NCBI GenBank assembly: GCA_048265185.1
Contig: JBLXBZ010000003.1
Span: 186,001-250,000, forward strand
DNA from: JBLXBZ01 sp048265185
GTDB lineage: Bacteria > Pseudomonadota > Alphaproteobacteria > Rhizobiales > Stappiaceae
Reading direction: 5' to 3'
Length of the DNA: 64,000 bases
This document shows positions 34,796 through 43,117 of this stretch, in pieces. The stretch's first letter is position 1. The number at the start of each line of letters is the position of its first letter. The position numbers and the translations under genes are program-made. A model generated the notes under the pieces. That model saw only the letters and a list, made by a program, of their open reading frames with translations. It searched no databases and was not told the DNA's origin.

Positions 34796-35464
34796 ATGCG
34801 TAAGAAGTTGACGGGTTATTTTTTCAAGGCGGTGTTGGGGGTGGGGGCGCTTTTGGCGCCTGGCGCGGCGCTGGCTCATCCGCACGTTTTTGTCGAAGCG
34901 CGGGCCGAGCTCGTGTTCGACGCGGATAAGCGCGCCGTCTCCGTTCGCAATATCTGGCGCTTTGACGAAGCTTTCACGGCCTTCGCCATCCAGGGACTTG
35001 ATGAGGATGGCGACGGCGCTCTCACGCGCGAAGAGCTGCAACCACTGGCGCAAGTAAACGTCGATTCCTTGAAAGAGTTTGACTATTTCACCTATCTGGA
35101 GACGGGCGGTGAAGAAGCGACTTTCCAGCACCCAACTGAATATTGGCTGGATTTTTATGATGGAAAACTGACGTTGTTTTTCACTTTGCCATTGCAGGAG
35201 CCCGTGATTACTGACGCTTCAACGCTCGCTCTCGACATTTATGATCCCACTTACTTCGTGGCTTTTGAGATGACCCGGGAGCAACCTTTCGTGATGATAG
35301 ACGCGCCGCAATCCTGTTCTTTGAAATACGAGCCGCCCAAGGCGCTGGATCCGCAAGTGGCGGCCGCCTTGAATCAAATTCCCGCCAGCCAGCGCGATCT
35401 TCCCGAAGAATTTAGCGCGGTTACCGAAACCCTATCCAACACGGCGATTATAAAATGCAATTAA
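34796..35464 (+). CDS. DUF1007 periplasmic metal-binding protein, ZevA-like
   Basis: The 222-residue protein has a Sec signal (MRKKLTGYFFKAVLGVGALL, cleavage after ALA) and then HPHVFVEARAELVFD, the conserved DUF1007 start with an HPH metal-like motif. A canonical EF-hand loop lies at residues 69-80 (DEDGDGALTREE), so calcium may bind. The gene overlaps the NicO permease by ten bases. In Haemophilus influenzae a DUF1007/NicO pair, ZevAB, acts in zinc acquisition, and the Zur box upstream supports that reading. Nickel or cobalt handling is the alternative. Confidence 0.85.
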   Translation: MRKKLTGYFFKAVLGVGALLAPGAALAHPHVFVEARAELVFDADKRAVSVRNIWRFDEAFTAFAIQGLDEDGDGALTREELQPLAQVNVDSLKEFDYFTYLETGGEEATFQHPTEYWLDFYDGKLTLFFTLPLQEPVITDASTLALDIYDPTYFVAFEMTREQPFVMIDAPQSCSLKYEPPKALDPQVAAALNQIPASQRDLPEEFSAVTETLSNTAIIKCN

Positions 35465-36501
35465 ACGAGAGGCGCATGCGCCGGTTTTTTGTCGCTGGCG
35501 GCGTCATCTTGATCGCCATGTTGATCTTGTCAAACGCGGTGATGGCGTCTTCGCCTTTCGGCGTTGGACTGGCGGAGCAAACGCCGTCGACCACGGGCCC
35601 TCTGGCTGGATTTTTCAAGTGGATCGCCGCCCAGCAAAGCGCTTTTTACAAAAGCCTTACGGAAGCAGTCAAAGCGCTGAAAACCAATAAGGAAGCCGGT
35701 TGGCTGCTTGTTGGTCTTTCTTTCGCCTATGGCGTTTTCCACGCGGCGGGCCCCGGTCACGGCAAGGCGGTGATCTCCAGTTTCGTTCTGGCCAATGAAC
35801 AGACTGTGCGGCGCGGGATTATTCTGTCTTTCGCGGCGGCGCTGGCGCAAGCGCTCACCGCGATCATTTTGATCGGCGTGGCCGCGATGGCGCTCAACAT
35901 GACGTCAATCGCCATTACCCAAACGACGCGTTGGTTCGAGCTGGGCTCTTATTTTGCGGTGATGTCTTTGGGGCTGTGGTTGATTTGGGTAAAGTTGGTG
36001 CGGGGGCTTGTCACGCGCGGCGGCGCTCATACCCACGCGCATGACGACGACCACCACCACCATGATCACCACCACGTGCATCATCATGATCACGCGGAAA
36101 ACAGTTCTTCCGCCGAGGTTTGCGCGTCCTGCGGTCATGTTCATGCGCCTGATCCGGCGCAGCTTCAGGGGGAGATGTCGCTCAATAAAGCCTGGTCGGT
36201 TATTCTGGCGGTGGGTTTGCGTCCCTGCACTGGCGCGCTTATCGTTCTGGTGTTCGCCCTGTCGCAAGGACTGGTCTGGGCGGGGATTTTATCGACTCTG
36301 GCCATGGCTCTGGGGACCGGTTTGACGGTTTCGGTTCTGGCGAGCCTTGCGGTGGGCGCCAAAGGCGCGGCTCTGCGTTTTTTTGGCGAAGGCGGGGTAA
36401 ACGACAAGATTCATCGTGTCATTGAAGTTATGGGCGCCTTCGTGGTGTTCTTTCTGGGGGCGGTGATGCTGGTGGCCAGCATCGGTTGGGGCGGCGCGTA
36501 A
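35455..36501 (+). CDS. NicO family metal permease, ZevB-like
   Basis: The 348-residue membrane protein has the NicO motif FHAAGPGHGKAVISSF after its first segments, and about six membrane segments overall. A long cytoplasmic or periplasmic loop at roughly residues 190-230 is packed with His and Asp and ends CASCGHVHAP, a likely metal sensor. It overlaps the DUF1007 gene; ATG 35476 is an alternative start. Family members move nickel, cobalt or zinc. A cobalt-type nitrile hydratase next door makes cobalt worth testing. Confidence 0.85.
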   Translation: MQLNERRMRRFFVAGGVILIAMLILSNAVMASSPFGVGLAEQTPSTTGPLAGFFKWIAAQQSAFYKSLTEAVKALKTNKEAGWLLVGLSFAYGVFHAAGPGHGKAVISSFVLANEQTVRRGIILSFAAALAQALTAIILIGVAAMALNMTSIAITQTTRWFELGSYFAVMSLGLWLIWVKLVRGLVTRGGAHTHAHDDDHHHHDHHHVHHHDHAENSSSAEVCASCGHVHAPDPAQLQGEMSLNKAWSVILAVGLRPCTGALIVLVFALSQGLVWAGILSTLAMALGTGLTVSVLASLAVGAKGAALRFFGEGGVNDKIHRVIEVMGAFVVFFLGAVMLVASIGWGGA

Positions 36502-36539
36502 AGCCGGGGGGAGGACTGCTCGCCCAGCGCCTAAGTTCC

Positions 36540-36959
36540 TCAAGCGCCGGCTTCCTTTTGTGGTTCGCCAAGAAGTTCGATCGGCTCGCCATGCGGGGTT
36601 GCATGGGCGGCCCGTTCCCATTCGTCTTTGCGGGCCACGAGTTTTTCGCCGCTGGCGATGTTTTTTGCGGTGACGATGCGCTCTAGCGCTTTGAGCCAAT
36701 GGTGATAATAATTGTCGCCAAGGTCTGGATCTCCTTCAAGTTGCGCGCTGCGAATCGTTTCACTTAACGTGTCCGCCCATTCCCGCCAGCTGAACAGCCC
36801 GTTTGCGTGTAATTGAACCGTCATGGCGAAAGCCCGCGCTTGCCATGGTTCGCCGAAAACCGGGTCCTCTTTTGGACGGATCTCTCCGTTCTCGAGAGTT
36901 TCCAACGGGTTCAACACCTCGTTAAAAGCTGCGTTTTGCCGCGGCTCACAAGCGCTCAA
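36540..36959 (-). CDS. Nitrile hydratase accessory protein
   Basis: This 139-residue protein resembles small NHase activators of the P14K type, which help load metal into the alpha subunit. Conserved blocks are VFGEPWQARAFAMTVQLHAN and WREWADTLS, also seen in the beta subunit N-terminus, to which it is distantly related. Its start overlaps the end of nthB by 14 bases, implying coupled translation. It is the last gene in the alpha-beta-accessory operon. Confidence 0.88.
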   Translation of the reverse strand: MSACEPRQNAAFNEVLNPLETLENGEIRPKEDPVFGEPWQARAFAMTVQLHANGLFSWREWADTLSETIRSAQLEGDPDLGDNYYHHWLKALERIVTAKNIASGEKLVARKDEWERAAHATPHGEPIELLGEPQKEAGA

Positions 36960-37605
36960 GATAAGGCTCCCAAAGATCGACGCTCAAATTCAACGCAGGG
37001 TCGCTATCGACGCCCCAAACGTCGGTTCCTCTGAAAGACACATTATAGAGCCACTTGGGCGTCTCGCCTTTGCCATGAGCGTTATTGTCAGGAAAAACAT
37101 GAGCGCCGTGAACGGCCCTGATCACCCCTTCGCAGCCGCGCACGTAACGCGGGATGCGCGTATGTCCTTCTGGATGCATGTTTAGGGCGCGCACGCGATC
37201 TCCAACCTTGAAGGCCGGGCTCGTTGAAACGGGCCGATCCGCCGGCCCGCCGCGTTTGAGCGAAGCTTCGACGTCCACGGCCGCTAGGACCCGTTTGACG
37301 GGGCGGCTCTTATGAGCGGAGCGGGCGAGGGTGATTTCCTCGGGGCGAATAAGATCGCGCTCCAGCAGCAGCTTTTCAATTCCGGCCAACCAGATTTCGT
37401 AATAGCTCTTGGCGAGATAATCCGCCGGGGGAATGCTCTCGCGCGCGTGGCGGGAGGCGTCAATGTTCCACTCGCCGGTAAATCCGAGCGCGAGGGTGAG
37501 GGCGAAAGCGCGCCTTTCCCATTCGTAATGGAACAAGGGTTCGTCTTCTTCTGCGACGACGGGGCCAAAGCCCATCATGCCGCCTAGGTCTTGCGCGCCG
37601 TTCAT
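36946..37605 (-). CDS. nthB: Nitrile hydratase beta subunit
   Basis: The non-catalytic beta subunit (219 residues) forms the active heterodimer with NthA. It begins MNGAQDLGGMMGFGPVVAEE, a block shared by NHase beta subunits. The C-terminal SH3-like half contains FKVGDRVRALNMHPEGHTRI and RYVRGCEGVI. Its ATG overlaps the nthA stop by four bases. Length is normal for the family. Confidence 0.95.
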   Translation of the reverse strand: MNGAQDLGGMMGFGPVVAEEDEPLFHYEWERRAFALTLALGFTGEWNIDASRHARESIPPADYLAKSYYEIWLAGIEKLLLERDLIRPEEITLARSAHKSRPVKRVLAAVDVEASLKRGGPADRPVSTSPAFKVGDRVRALNMHPEGHTRIPRYVRGCEGVIRAVHGAHVFPDNNAHGKGETPKWLYNVSFRGTDVWGVDSDPALNLSVDLWEPYLERL

Positions 37606-38240
37606 GGGTTGGATGCTCCATGGCTGGCGGGAGAGCGGGCGAGGCCGACGCCGATCATGCTGTCGCGTGTGACGAGCTCGGCGAGGGCGTCCTCGCTCCA
37701 GCCTTCCGTGCCGTCCGGACGTTGGGGAATGATCAGATAACGCACTTCGGCGGTGGAGTCCCAGACGCGAATTTCAGTCTCGGCCGGCAGGTTTACGTTA
37801 AAATCGGCAAGAACGCCGCGCGGGTCGCGAACGGCTTTCGCCCGGTAAGGCGCGGATTTATACCACACAGGCGGCAAACCCAGAACCGGCCATGGATAGC
37901 AAGAGCACAGGGTGCAAACGACCATGTTATGTTGCTGGGGCGTATTTTCGACGGCGACCATATGTTCGCCCTGCCGGCCAATAAAGCCCAGCGAATGGAT
38001 CGCCGCGGTGGCGTCCTCCAAAAGCCACTTCCGATAGGCTTCGTCGGTCCATGCTTTGGCGACCACTTGCGCGCCGTTGCGCGGGCCTATTTTCGTTTCA
38101 TAGGTTTCGATCAAAAGGTCGAGAGCCGCTGGATCGACGTATTTTTTTTCGGTGAGAACGGACTCCAGCGCCCGCACCCGCAGCTCCACCTCGGATAAAT
38201 GCGAATGTTCATGCGCGTGATCGTCATCATCATGTTCCAT
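37602..38240 (-). CDS. nthA: Nitrile hydratase alpha subunit, cobalt type
   Basis: NHase hydrates nitriles to amides. The 212-residue alpha subunit carries the metal claw CTLCSC at residues 109-114 (Cys109, Cys112, Cys114), where two cysteines become oxidised. Thr at position two and Tyr after the claw are the cobalt-type signature; iron enzymes have Ser and Thr. The N-terminus is His/Asp-rich (MEHDDDDHAHEHSH), unusual and possibly metal binding. AAGGAC lies upstream of the ATG. Operon order is alpha, beta, accessory. Confidence 0.95.
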   Translation of the reverse strand: MEHDDDDHAHEHSHLSEVELRVRALESVLTEKKYVDPAALDLLIETYETKIGPRNGAQVVAKAWTDEAYRKWLLEDATAAIHSLGFIGRQGEHMVAVENTPQQHNMVVCTLCSCYPWPVLGLPPVWYKSAPYRAKAVRDPRGVLADFNVNLPAETEIRVWDSTAEVRYLIIPQRPDGTEGWSEDALAELVTRDSMIGVGLARSPASHGASNP

Positions 38241-38286
38241 GGGTGTTTTGTCCTTATCCGGGAGCGCGTGATGGCGTTGGTCGGCG

Positions 38287-39075
38287 TTATTGCGCTGAGG
38301 GCGGGGTCGCAGGGAGCCGTTCGCTCATTTTTTCGCGCATGGCTTTGCCAAAGGCGGCGAATAGTTTTTGAGAAGTTTCATCGCTATTGACCCAATATTC
38401 TGGGTGCCACTGGGTGGATAGGGCGAAGGTTTTCGCGCCCCGAACGCTCGTGGCTTCAATAACGCCGTCTTGGGAAGCGGCCTCGATGTTTAGCGTAGGA
38501 GCTAAAACGTCGATGGCTTGCCGGTGCAGGGAATTGACCATCGGCGCGGCGGAGTCTGCGCGCTCCTTCAGAATTTGATCCAAAAAGCAATCTGGCTGAA
38601 CATTGATCAAATGGGCCAAGCCATAGCGTTTGTCCTGATCTTCGCTCTCCGGCGCCCGATGATCGTCGCGTCCTTCAATATTTTGAATTTCGGTGGCCAG
38701 CGTTCCCCCCAACGCGACATTCAGCTCCTGATGCCCGCGGCAAATGGCGAAGAGCGGCAAGCCCCGCTCCAATGTTTTGCGAATGAGCGGTAAGGTGGTG
38801 GCGTCTCGTTGCGGATCGTAAGGGCCGTCAGCCTCGCTTGCTTCCTGCCCGTAAAGTTCAGGGTTCACGTTAGAGCGCGATCCCGTCAAAAGCACGCCGT
38901 CCACCCGGTCGAGAACGGCGTCTAAATCCAGCTCGTCTCCCAGCGAGGGGAGAATCAGGGGAATGGCGCCGGCGCCCGCAAGCGCCGCTTTTAGATAGCT
39001 CTGCGCCGCCGCATGCCATTCGTGGCCATCGATGGGCTTGACGTCGGCTGAAACGAGAACGATAGGTTTGGTCAT
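38287..39075 (-). CDS. PuuD-like class I glutamine amidotransferase (peptidase C26)
   Basis: The 262-residue protein is of the gamma-glutamyl-GABA hydrolase type. The nucleophile Cys112 is in FAICRGHQELN and the His/Glu pair in TQWHPEYW. The N-terminus has no signal, so it works in the cytosol. Relatives cleave gamma-glutamyl-GABA in putrescine use, or act on other gamma-glutamyl amides. No other puu genes are near. It lies 46 bases upstream of nthA on the same strand, so it could be co-transcribed with the NHase genes. Confidence 0.88.
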   Translation of the reverse strand: MTKPIVLVSADVKPIDGHEWHAAAQSYLKAALAGAGAIPLILPSLGDELDLDAVLDRVDGVLLTGSRSNVNPELYGQEASEADGPYDPQRDATTLPLIRKTLERGLPLFAICRGHQELNVALGGTLATEIQNIEGRDDHRAPESEDQDKRYGLAHLINVQPDCFLDQILKERADSAAPMVNSLHRQAIDVLAPTLNIEAASQDGVIEATSVRGAKTFALSTQWHPEYWVNSDETSQKLFAAFGKAMREKMSERLPATPPSAQ

Positions 39076-39157
39076 CCGGCGCTTGTCCTGAGAATGTGAT
39101 TCATACGAAGGTAATTTTTCGGCGATCGGGCGATGAAGTCAACGCTTGATAGTTTGA

Positions 39158-39817
39158 TTAGATAAGCTGAAGGTCTTGGGCGATACGATAGAGGTGGGCG
39201 GCGTTGCCCCCCCCGACCTTGTCGCGAATGTTGAGCCGGTGGCTTTCTACGGTTCGAACGCTGATGCCAAGCGCGCAGGCGATTTCTTTATTAGCCATGC
39301 CACGGGCGATGGCGGTGAGAATTTCTCGCTCCCTATCCGTCAAACCGAAAGGATCGGGAATCGATCGGCCGTCGTCGCCGGAAATCAGGGACGGGGCGAT
39401 TTTAGAGGATAGATAATAGCCGCCGCCCGCGACGCTGGTTATGGCGTTGACCATTTCATGGGCGGAAATATCTTTGAGAATATAGCCGTTTGCTCCGACT
39501 TTCAGCACGCCGCGCACATATTCGGGGTTGTCGTAAATCGAGAGAATGAGAACCTGCGTCTCCGGGTGGCGAGTGCGAATTTTTTCCGCAGTCTCCAACC
39601 CATTCAACACCGGCATTGAAAAATCAATCATCGCCATGTCGGGCTTGTGCCGCTCCACCAGCTCCAAGGCTTCCGCTCCATTCTCCGCTTCGCCCACCAC
39701 CTCTACCGTGTCAACGGATTCAAGCCGCGCGCGAATGCCGTCGCGCACCAGAGCGTGATCATCCGCTAAAATCAGTCGAACTGGCCGTGCGGCGAATCTA
39801 TCATGGCGATTTTTCAT
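39158..39817 (-). CDS. NarL/FixJ-type response regulator
   Basis: The 219-residue regulator has a receiver domain with phospho-acceptor Asp65 in MIDFSMPVLNG, acidic DD at 19-20, and a C-terminal LuxR HTH (LTDREREILTAIARGMANKE, then GISVRTVESHRLNI). Its start ATG shares one base with the stop of the kinase gene, so the pair is translationally coupled. It probably controls the divergent TRAP operon. Confidence 0.92.
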   Translation of the reverse strand: MKNRHDRFAARPVRLILADDHALVRDGIRARLESVDTVEVVGEAENGAEALELVERHKPDMAMIDFSMPVLNGLETAEKIRTRHPETQVLILSIYDNPEYVRGVLKVGANGYILKDISAHEMVNAITSVAGGGYYLSSKIAPSLISGDDGRSIPDPFGLTDREREILTAIARGMANKEIACALGISVRTVESHRLNIRDKVGGGNAAHLYRIAQDLQLI

Positions 39818-41193
39818 CAGACAGCGGCTCCCTGAGCGCGTTGGATTGGCATTTTGACTTCAATTTCGGTTCCGCCGTCGCGGCTGGGTCCAATCGAAAA
39901 TACGCCGCCATGGGCGTCAACCCGCTCTTGCATGTTTTGAATCCCGAGACCTTTGGTTCGCGGCAACGGGTGAGGTAGCCCGGCGCCATCGTCTTTTATA
40001 TGAAGCTTGAGTTCGTTTTCTGAAGATGTCAGGCGGATAGTGACATGGTTTGCATTGGCGTGTTTGGCCACATTAGTCAGCGCTTCTTGCACCACCCTGA
40101 ATAGAGCGGTTTTGACCGCGTCAGGAAGGCGGGCGTAAAAGCGCTCCGCCTTAAGGTCCACGCTTATGCCGGTTTGACCGGAGAAGTCTGATCCCAAGCT
40201 TTTTAGCGCTGCGGCAAGCCCCATGTCGTCCAATAAACTCGGACGCAAATCCTTTGAAATGCGCCGTACTTCGGAGATGGCGTCATCAAGAATCGACAGA
40301 CATTTGGCGAGGCTTTGCTGGGTTGACGGCGTTTGCGCCGTCTTTACCTGAATGAGGTCAAGACCGTAGCGTACCGAGACGAGCAATTGCGAAATACTGT
40401 CATGTAGCTCGCGCGAGACGCGTTTACGCTCTTCTTCTTGAATATCGACAATGCGCTTGGTCAGCTTTTTCAATTTCTGATCCGCGAATTTTTGCTGCGA
40501 GAATCGAAAGACGCCGACGATGCCGGCCACGACTTGCACTGCGACCAATGTGATTAGGAAGATCACCAGCGACGTCTGGCGAACGTTGGATGAAATATCC
40601 TTTTTGATGGCGTTTATTTCCTGATCAATGTCATCTGTATAAAGCCCGCTTCCCAGCATCCAGCCCCATTTGTCCAGCATGACGGCGTAACCGAGCTTCT
40701 TCGTCACTTGTCGGGTGCTGGGCTTGTTCCAGATGTAGTGATGAAATCCTCCGCCTGCCTGCGCCTGGGAAATGAGATTGCGGATTATATAATTCCCCGC
40801 CGGATCCTGCATGTCCCATAGGTCTTGATCAACGAGATAAGCTTGTTTGGGGTGGACGAGATTTTTCCCTTTTTCATCATAGACGAAAAAATAGCCGTCT
40901 TCTCCGAAGGTCATGTCATTGAGGATGCGTTTGACCTCCGCTTGCGCGCTAGCCCGCCCGCCCGGCTCCTCCTCATATATGCGCTTGATTGAGGTCAGCG
41001 CGAGTTCTGTGTAATTGGATAATTCTTGGCGTTTTGTCTCGAGCAATCGCTGCTCGATGGCGTGAATTTCAGCCTCTATGAGGCGAGATGCCTGAAAGGA
41101 AATCACCCCGCCGATAATGAGCGCGATGGCTATGAGCGGCATGACGGTGATCAAAAACAGTTTGGCTCTGAAGTTCATTGCCGGCCCCGCCAT
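39817..41193 (-). CDS. Cache-domain sensor histidine kinase
   Basis: The 458-residue kinase has a membrane segment at about 11-33, a periplasmic single cache domain (blocks FVYDEKGKNLVHP and LDKWGWMLGSGLYTDDID), and a second segment at about 210-233. Then come a HisKA_3 dimerisation domain with the phospho-His in RELHDSISQLL and an HATPase domain with DDGAGLPHP and GLGIQNMQERV. Cache domains sense small carboxylates, which fits the neighbouring TRAP transporter. An internal start at 41178 is possible. Confidence 0.92.
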   Translation of the reverse strand: MAGPAMNFRAKLFLITVMPLIAIALIIGGVISFQASRLIEAEIHAIEQRLLETKRQELSNYTELALTSIKRIYEEEPGGRASAQAEVKRILNDMTFGEDGYFFVYDEKGKNLVHPKQAYLVDQDLWDMQDPAGNYIIRNLISQAQAGGGFHHYIWNKPSTRQVTKKLGYAVMLDKWGWMLGSGLYTDDIDQEINAIKKDISSNVRQTSLVIFLITLVAVQVVAGIVGVFRFSQQKFADQKLKKLTKRIVDIQEEERKRVSRELHDSISQLLVSVRYGLDLIQVKTAQTPSTQQSLAKCLSILDDAISEVRRISKDLRPSLLDDMGLAAALKSLGSDFSGQTGISVDLKAERFYARLPDAVKTALFRVVQEALTNVAKHANANHVTIRLTSSENELKLHIKDDGAGLPHPLPRTKGLGIQNMQERVDAHGGVFSIGPSRDGGTEIEVKMPIQRAQGAAV

Positions 41194-41230
41194 GAGAGAA
41201 GAAAAAACTGTTTAATTGCCGTCATCCTTT

Positions 41231-41246
41231 TCAGTATTAATACTGA
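41231..41246. promoter_or_regulatory. Perfect 16-base palindrome, candidate operator
   Basis: TCAGTATTAATACTGA is self-complementary without mismatch. It lies 38 bases upstream of the kinase start and 118 bases upstream of dctP, in the divergent spacer. A NarL/FixJ regulator or another dimeric factor could bind it. Confidence 0.6.
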
Positions 41247-41363
41247 CCGAATGCGCATAAAAACGACTAGCGTGATGAAGCGTGCATCACCTAGACACGA
41301 AAAGCATAAGATGCAACTGTGCGCATCGCTTGTAATAGCAAGTTGTGTTGGGAGGAGAAATAC

Positions 41364-42458
41364 ATGGATCGTCGTTCATTTTTGAAAAATGCCGGCATTG
41401 GCGCCGGAGCCGCCGCCGCCGCGTCCGCTGTCGCGGCGCCCGCGATCGCGCAAGGTAAGCGCGAATTGAAAATGGTCACTACTTGGCCGAAGAATTTTCC
41501 AGGCCTTGGAACCGGAGCGCAGCGCGTCGCAGATCGCATCACGGCGGCCACGGATGGCCGCCTGACCGTGAAACTGTTCGCCGCCGGCGAATTGGTTCCA
41601 GCGTTTGAATCATTTGACGCGGTCTCCAGCGGCGCCGCCGATATGTATCACGCCGCCGAATATTACTGGCAGGGCAAACATCAGGCGTTCAACTTCTTTG
41701 CGGCGGTTCCTATGGGGCTGGTCGCAAGCGAACTTGACGCTTGGATCAATGTTGGCGGCGGTCAGGCTCTATGGGACGAACTGTCGGCGAAATTCAATAT
41801 CAAGCCATGGATGGCCGGCAACACCGGCGTTCAGATGGGTGGTTGGTTCAATAAGGAAATCAACTCACTGGAAGACCTCAAAGGTTTGAAGATGCGTATG
41901 CCGGGTCTCGGCGGCGAGGTTCTTCGCCGCTTGGGCGCGACGGCTGTCGGCTTGCCGGGCGGCGAAATTTTCCCGGCCCTCCAGTCCGGCGCGATTGACG
42001 CGACCGAATGGGTCGGTCCGTGGAATGATCTGGCCTTTGGTTTCTATAAGGTCGCGAAATTCTACTACTACCCGGGCTTCCATGAGCCGGGCTCAGGGCT
42101 TTCTTGCGGCATCAATCTTGACGTGTGGAACTCCTTCTCTGAAGGTGACCAAAATCTCGTCAAGAACTGCTGCCTTGCGGAAAACAATTACATGTATTCC
42201 GAGTTCAACTGGAACAATGGCGCCGCGCTGAAAACGCTTATTGAAAAGCATAATGTGCAGCTGAAGAAATTCCCGAACGATGTTTTTGACGCCATTGCCG
42301 GCGTGTCTGAAGACGTCGTCAGGGAAGCGGGTCAGATCGACGAGCTTTCCAAGAAGATCTACGCTGGCTACACCAACGCGCGTCAGGAAGTTGGCGGCTG
42401 GGGCAAGATCGCTGAAAGCGCGTACCTTGAAGCCCGTGATCGAAACATCAATACATAA
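41364..42458 (+). CDS. dctP: TRAP transporter solute-binding protein (TakP/DctP type)
   Basis: The 364-residue protein binds a carboxylate in the periplasm. It has a Tat signal (DRRSFLKNAG, with cleavage near AIAQG), typical of the TakP group for 2-oxoacids. Ligand-site blocks are DMYHAAEYYW and AIDATEWVGPWNDL. Start ATG 41364 follows GGGAGGAG; the 15 earlier residues of the open frame are not used. Substrate is probably an alpha-keto or hydroxy acid. Membrane subunits follow. Confidence 0.9.
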   Translation: MDRRSFLKNAGIGAGAAAAASAVAAPAIAQGKRELKMVTTWPKNFPGLGTGAQRVADRITAATDGRLTVKLFAAGELVPAFESFDAVSSGAADMYHAAEYYWQGKHQAFNFFAAVPMGLVASELDAWINVGGGQALWDELSAKFNIKPWMAGNTGVQMGGWFNKEINSLEDLKGLKMRMPGLGGEVLRRLGATAVGLPGGEIFPALQSGAIDATEWVGPWNDLAFGFYKVAKFYYYPGFHEPGSGLSCGINLDVWNSFSEGDQNLVKNCCLAENNYMYSEFNWNNGAALKTLIEKHNVQLKKFPNDVFDAIAGVSEDVVREAGQIDELSKKIYAGYTNARQEVGGWGKIAESAYLEARDRNINT

Positions 42459-42469
42459 CCGAGCTTGAT

Positions 42470-42508
42470 CGGCTCCCTTGGCTTAGCCATGGGAGCCGCC
42501 TTCTTTTT
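42470..42508 (+). terminator. Attenuating terminator between dctP and dctQ
   Basis: CGGCTCCCTTGGC at 42470-42482 pairs with GCCATGGGAGCCG at 42486-42498 around TTA with a single T-T mismatch, followed by TTCTTTTT at 42501-42508. It fits partial termination that makes more binding protein than permease. Confidence 0.8.
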
Positions 42509-42568
42509 GGGGAGACGCCACGGTATCGGCCCGCAAGAGGCCGGACTGTAGGCGAGTCTGGATGAGCG

Positions 42569-43111
42569 ATGATGCGCGCCCTCGTGAAATATATTACTTC
42601 ATTGAACACTATTGTCGGAAAGACCTGCGCCTGGTTGACGCTCGGTATCGTTCTGACCCAATTCGTCGTCGTGCTGATGCGATATGTTTTTGGGATTGGC
42701 TCGATCTGGATGCAGGAATCCATCACCTACATGCATGGCTTTTTATTCATGCTGGCGGCGGCCTATACATTGAGCGTGGATGGTCACGTGCGCGTGGATA
42801 TTTTCTATCGGGACGCGCCGGCCCGCGCCAAGGCGCTTATCGACTTGTGTGGCTCTCTTTTCTTTTTGCTGCCCATGTGCGCCGTGATTTTCTATGTGTC
42901 CTGGAATTATGTCGGCGCGTCGTGGTCTATTCTGGAAGGCTCGTCTGAAACTTCGGGCATTCAAGGGCGGTATTTGTTGAAAACCTCCATTTTGATTTTC
43001 GCCGTTTTGGTTGCGCTTCAAGGGGTCGCGATTATCTTCCGGGCCCTGATGGCGCGGCGCGGCGATGGCGAGGCGCTCGCCAGTTTCCAGCACACCCAGA
43101 ATCAGGAGTAA
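42569..43111 (+). CDS. dctQ: TRAP transporter small permease
   Basis: The 180-residue DctQ subunit has four membrane segments, the first at about 16-40 and the last at about 138-160. WMQESITYMHGFLFMLAAAY is typical of the family. It begins 110 bases after dctP, beyond the attenuator, and six bases before dctM. Confidence 0.9.
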   Translation: MMRALVKYITSLNTIVGKTCAWLTLGIVLTQFVVVLMRYVFGIGSIWMQESITYMHGFLFMLAAAYTLSVDGHVRVDIFYRDAPARAKALIDLCGSLFFLLPMCAVIFYVSWNYVGASWSILEGSSETSGIQGRYLLKTSILIFAVLVALQGVAIIFRALMARRGDGEALASFQHTQNQE

Positions 43112-43117
43112 CCGGGC

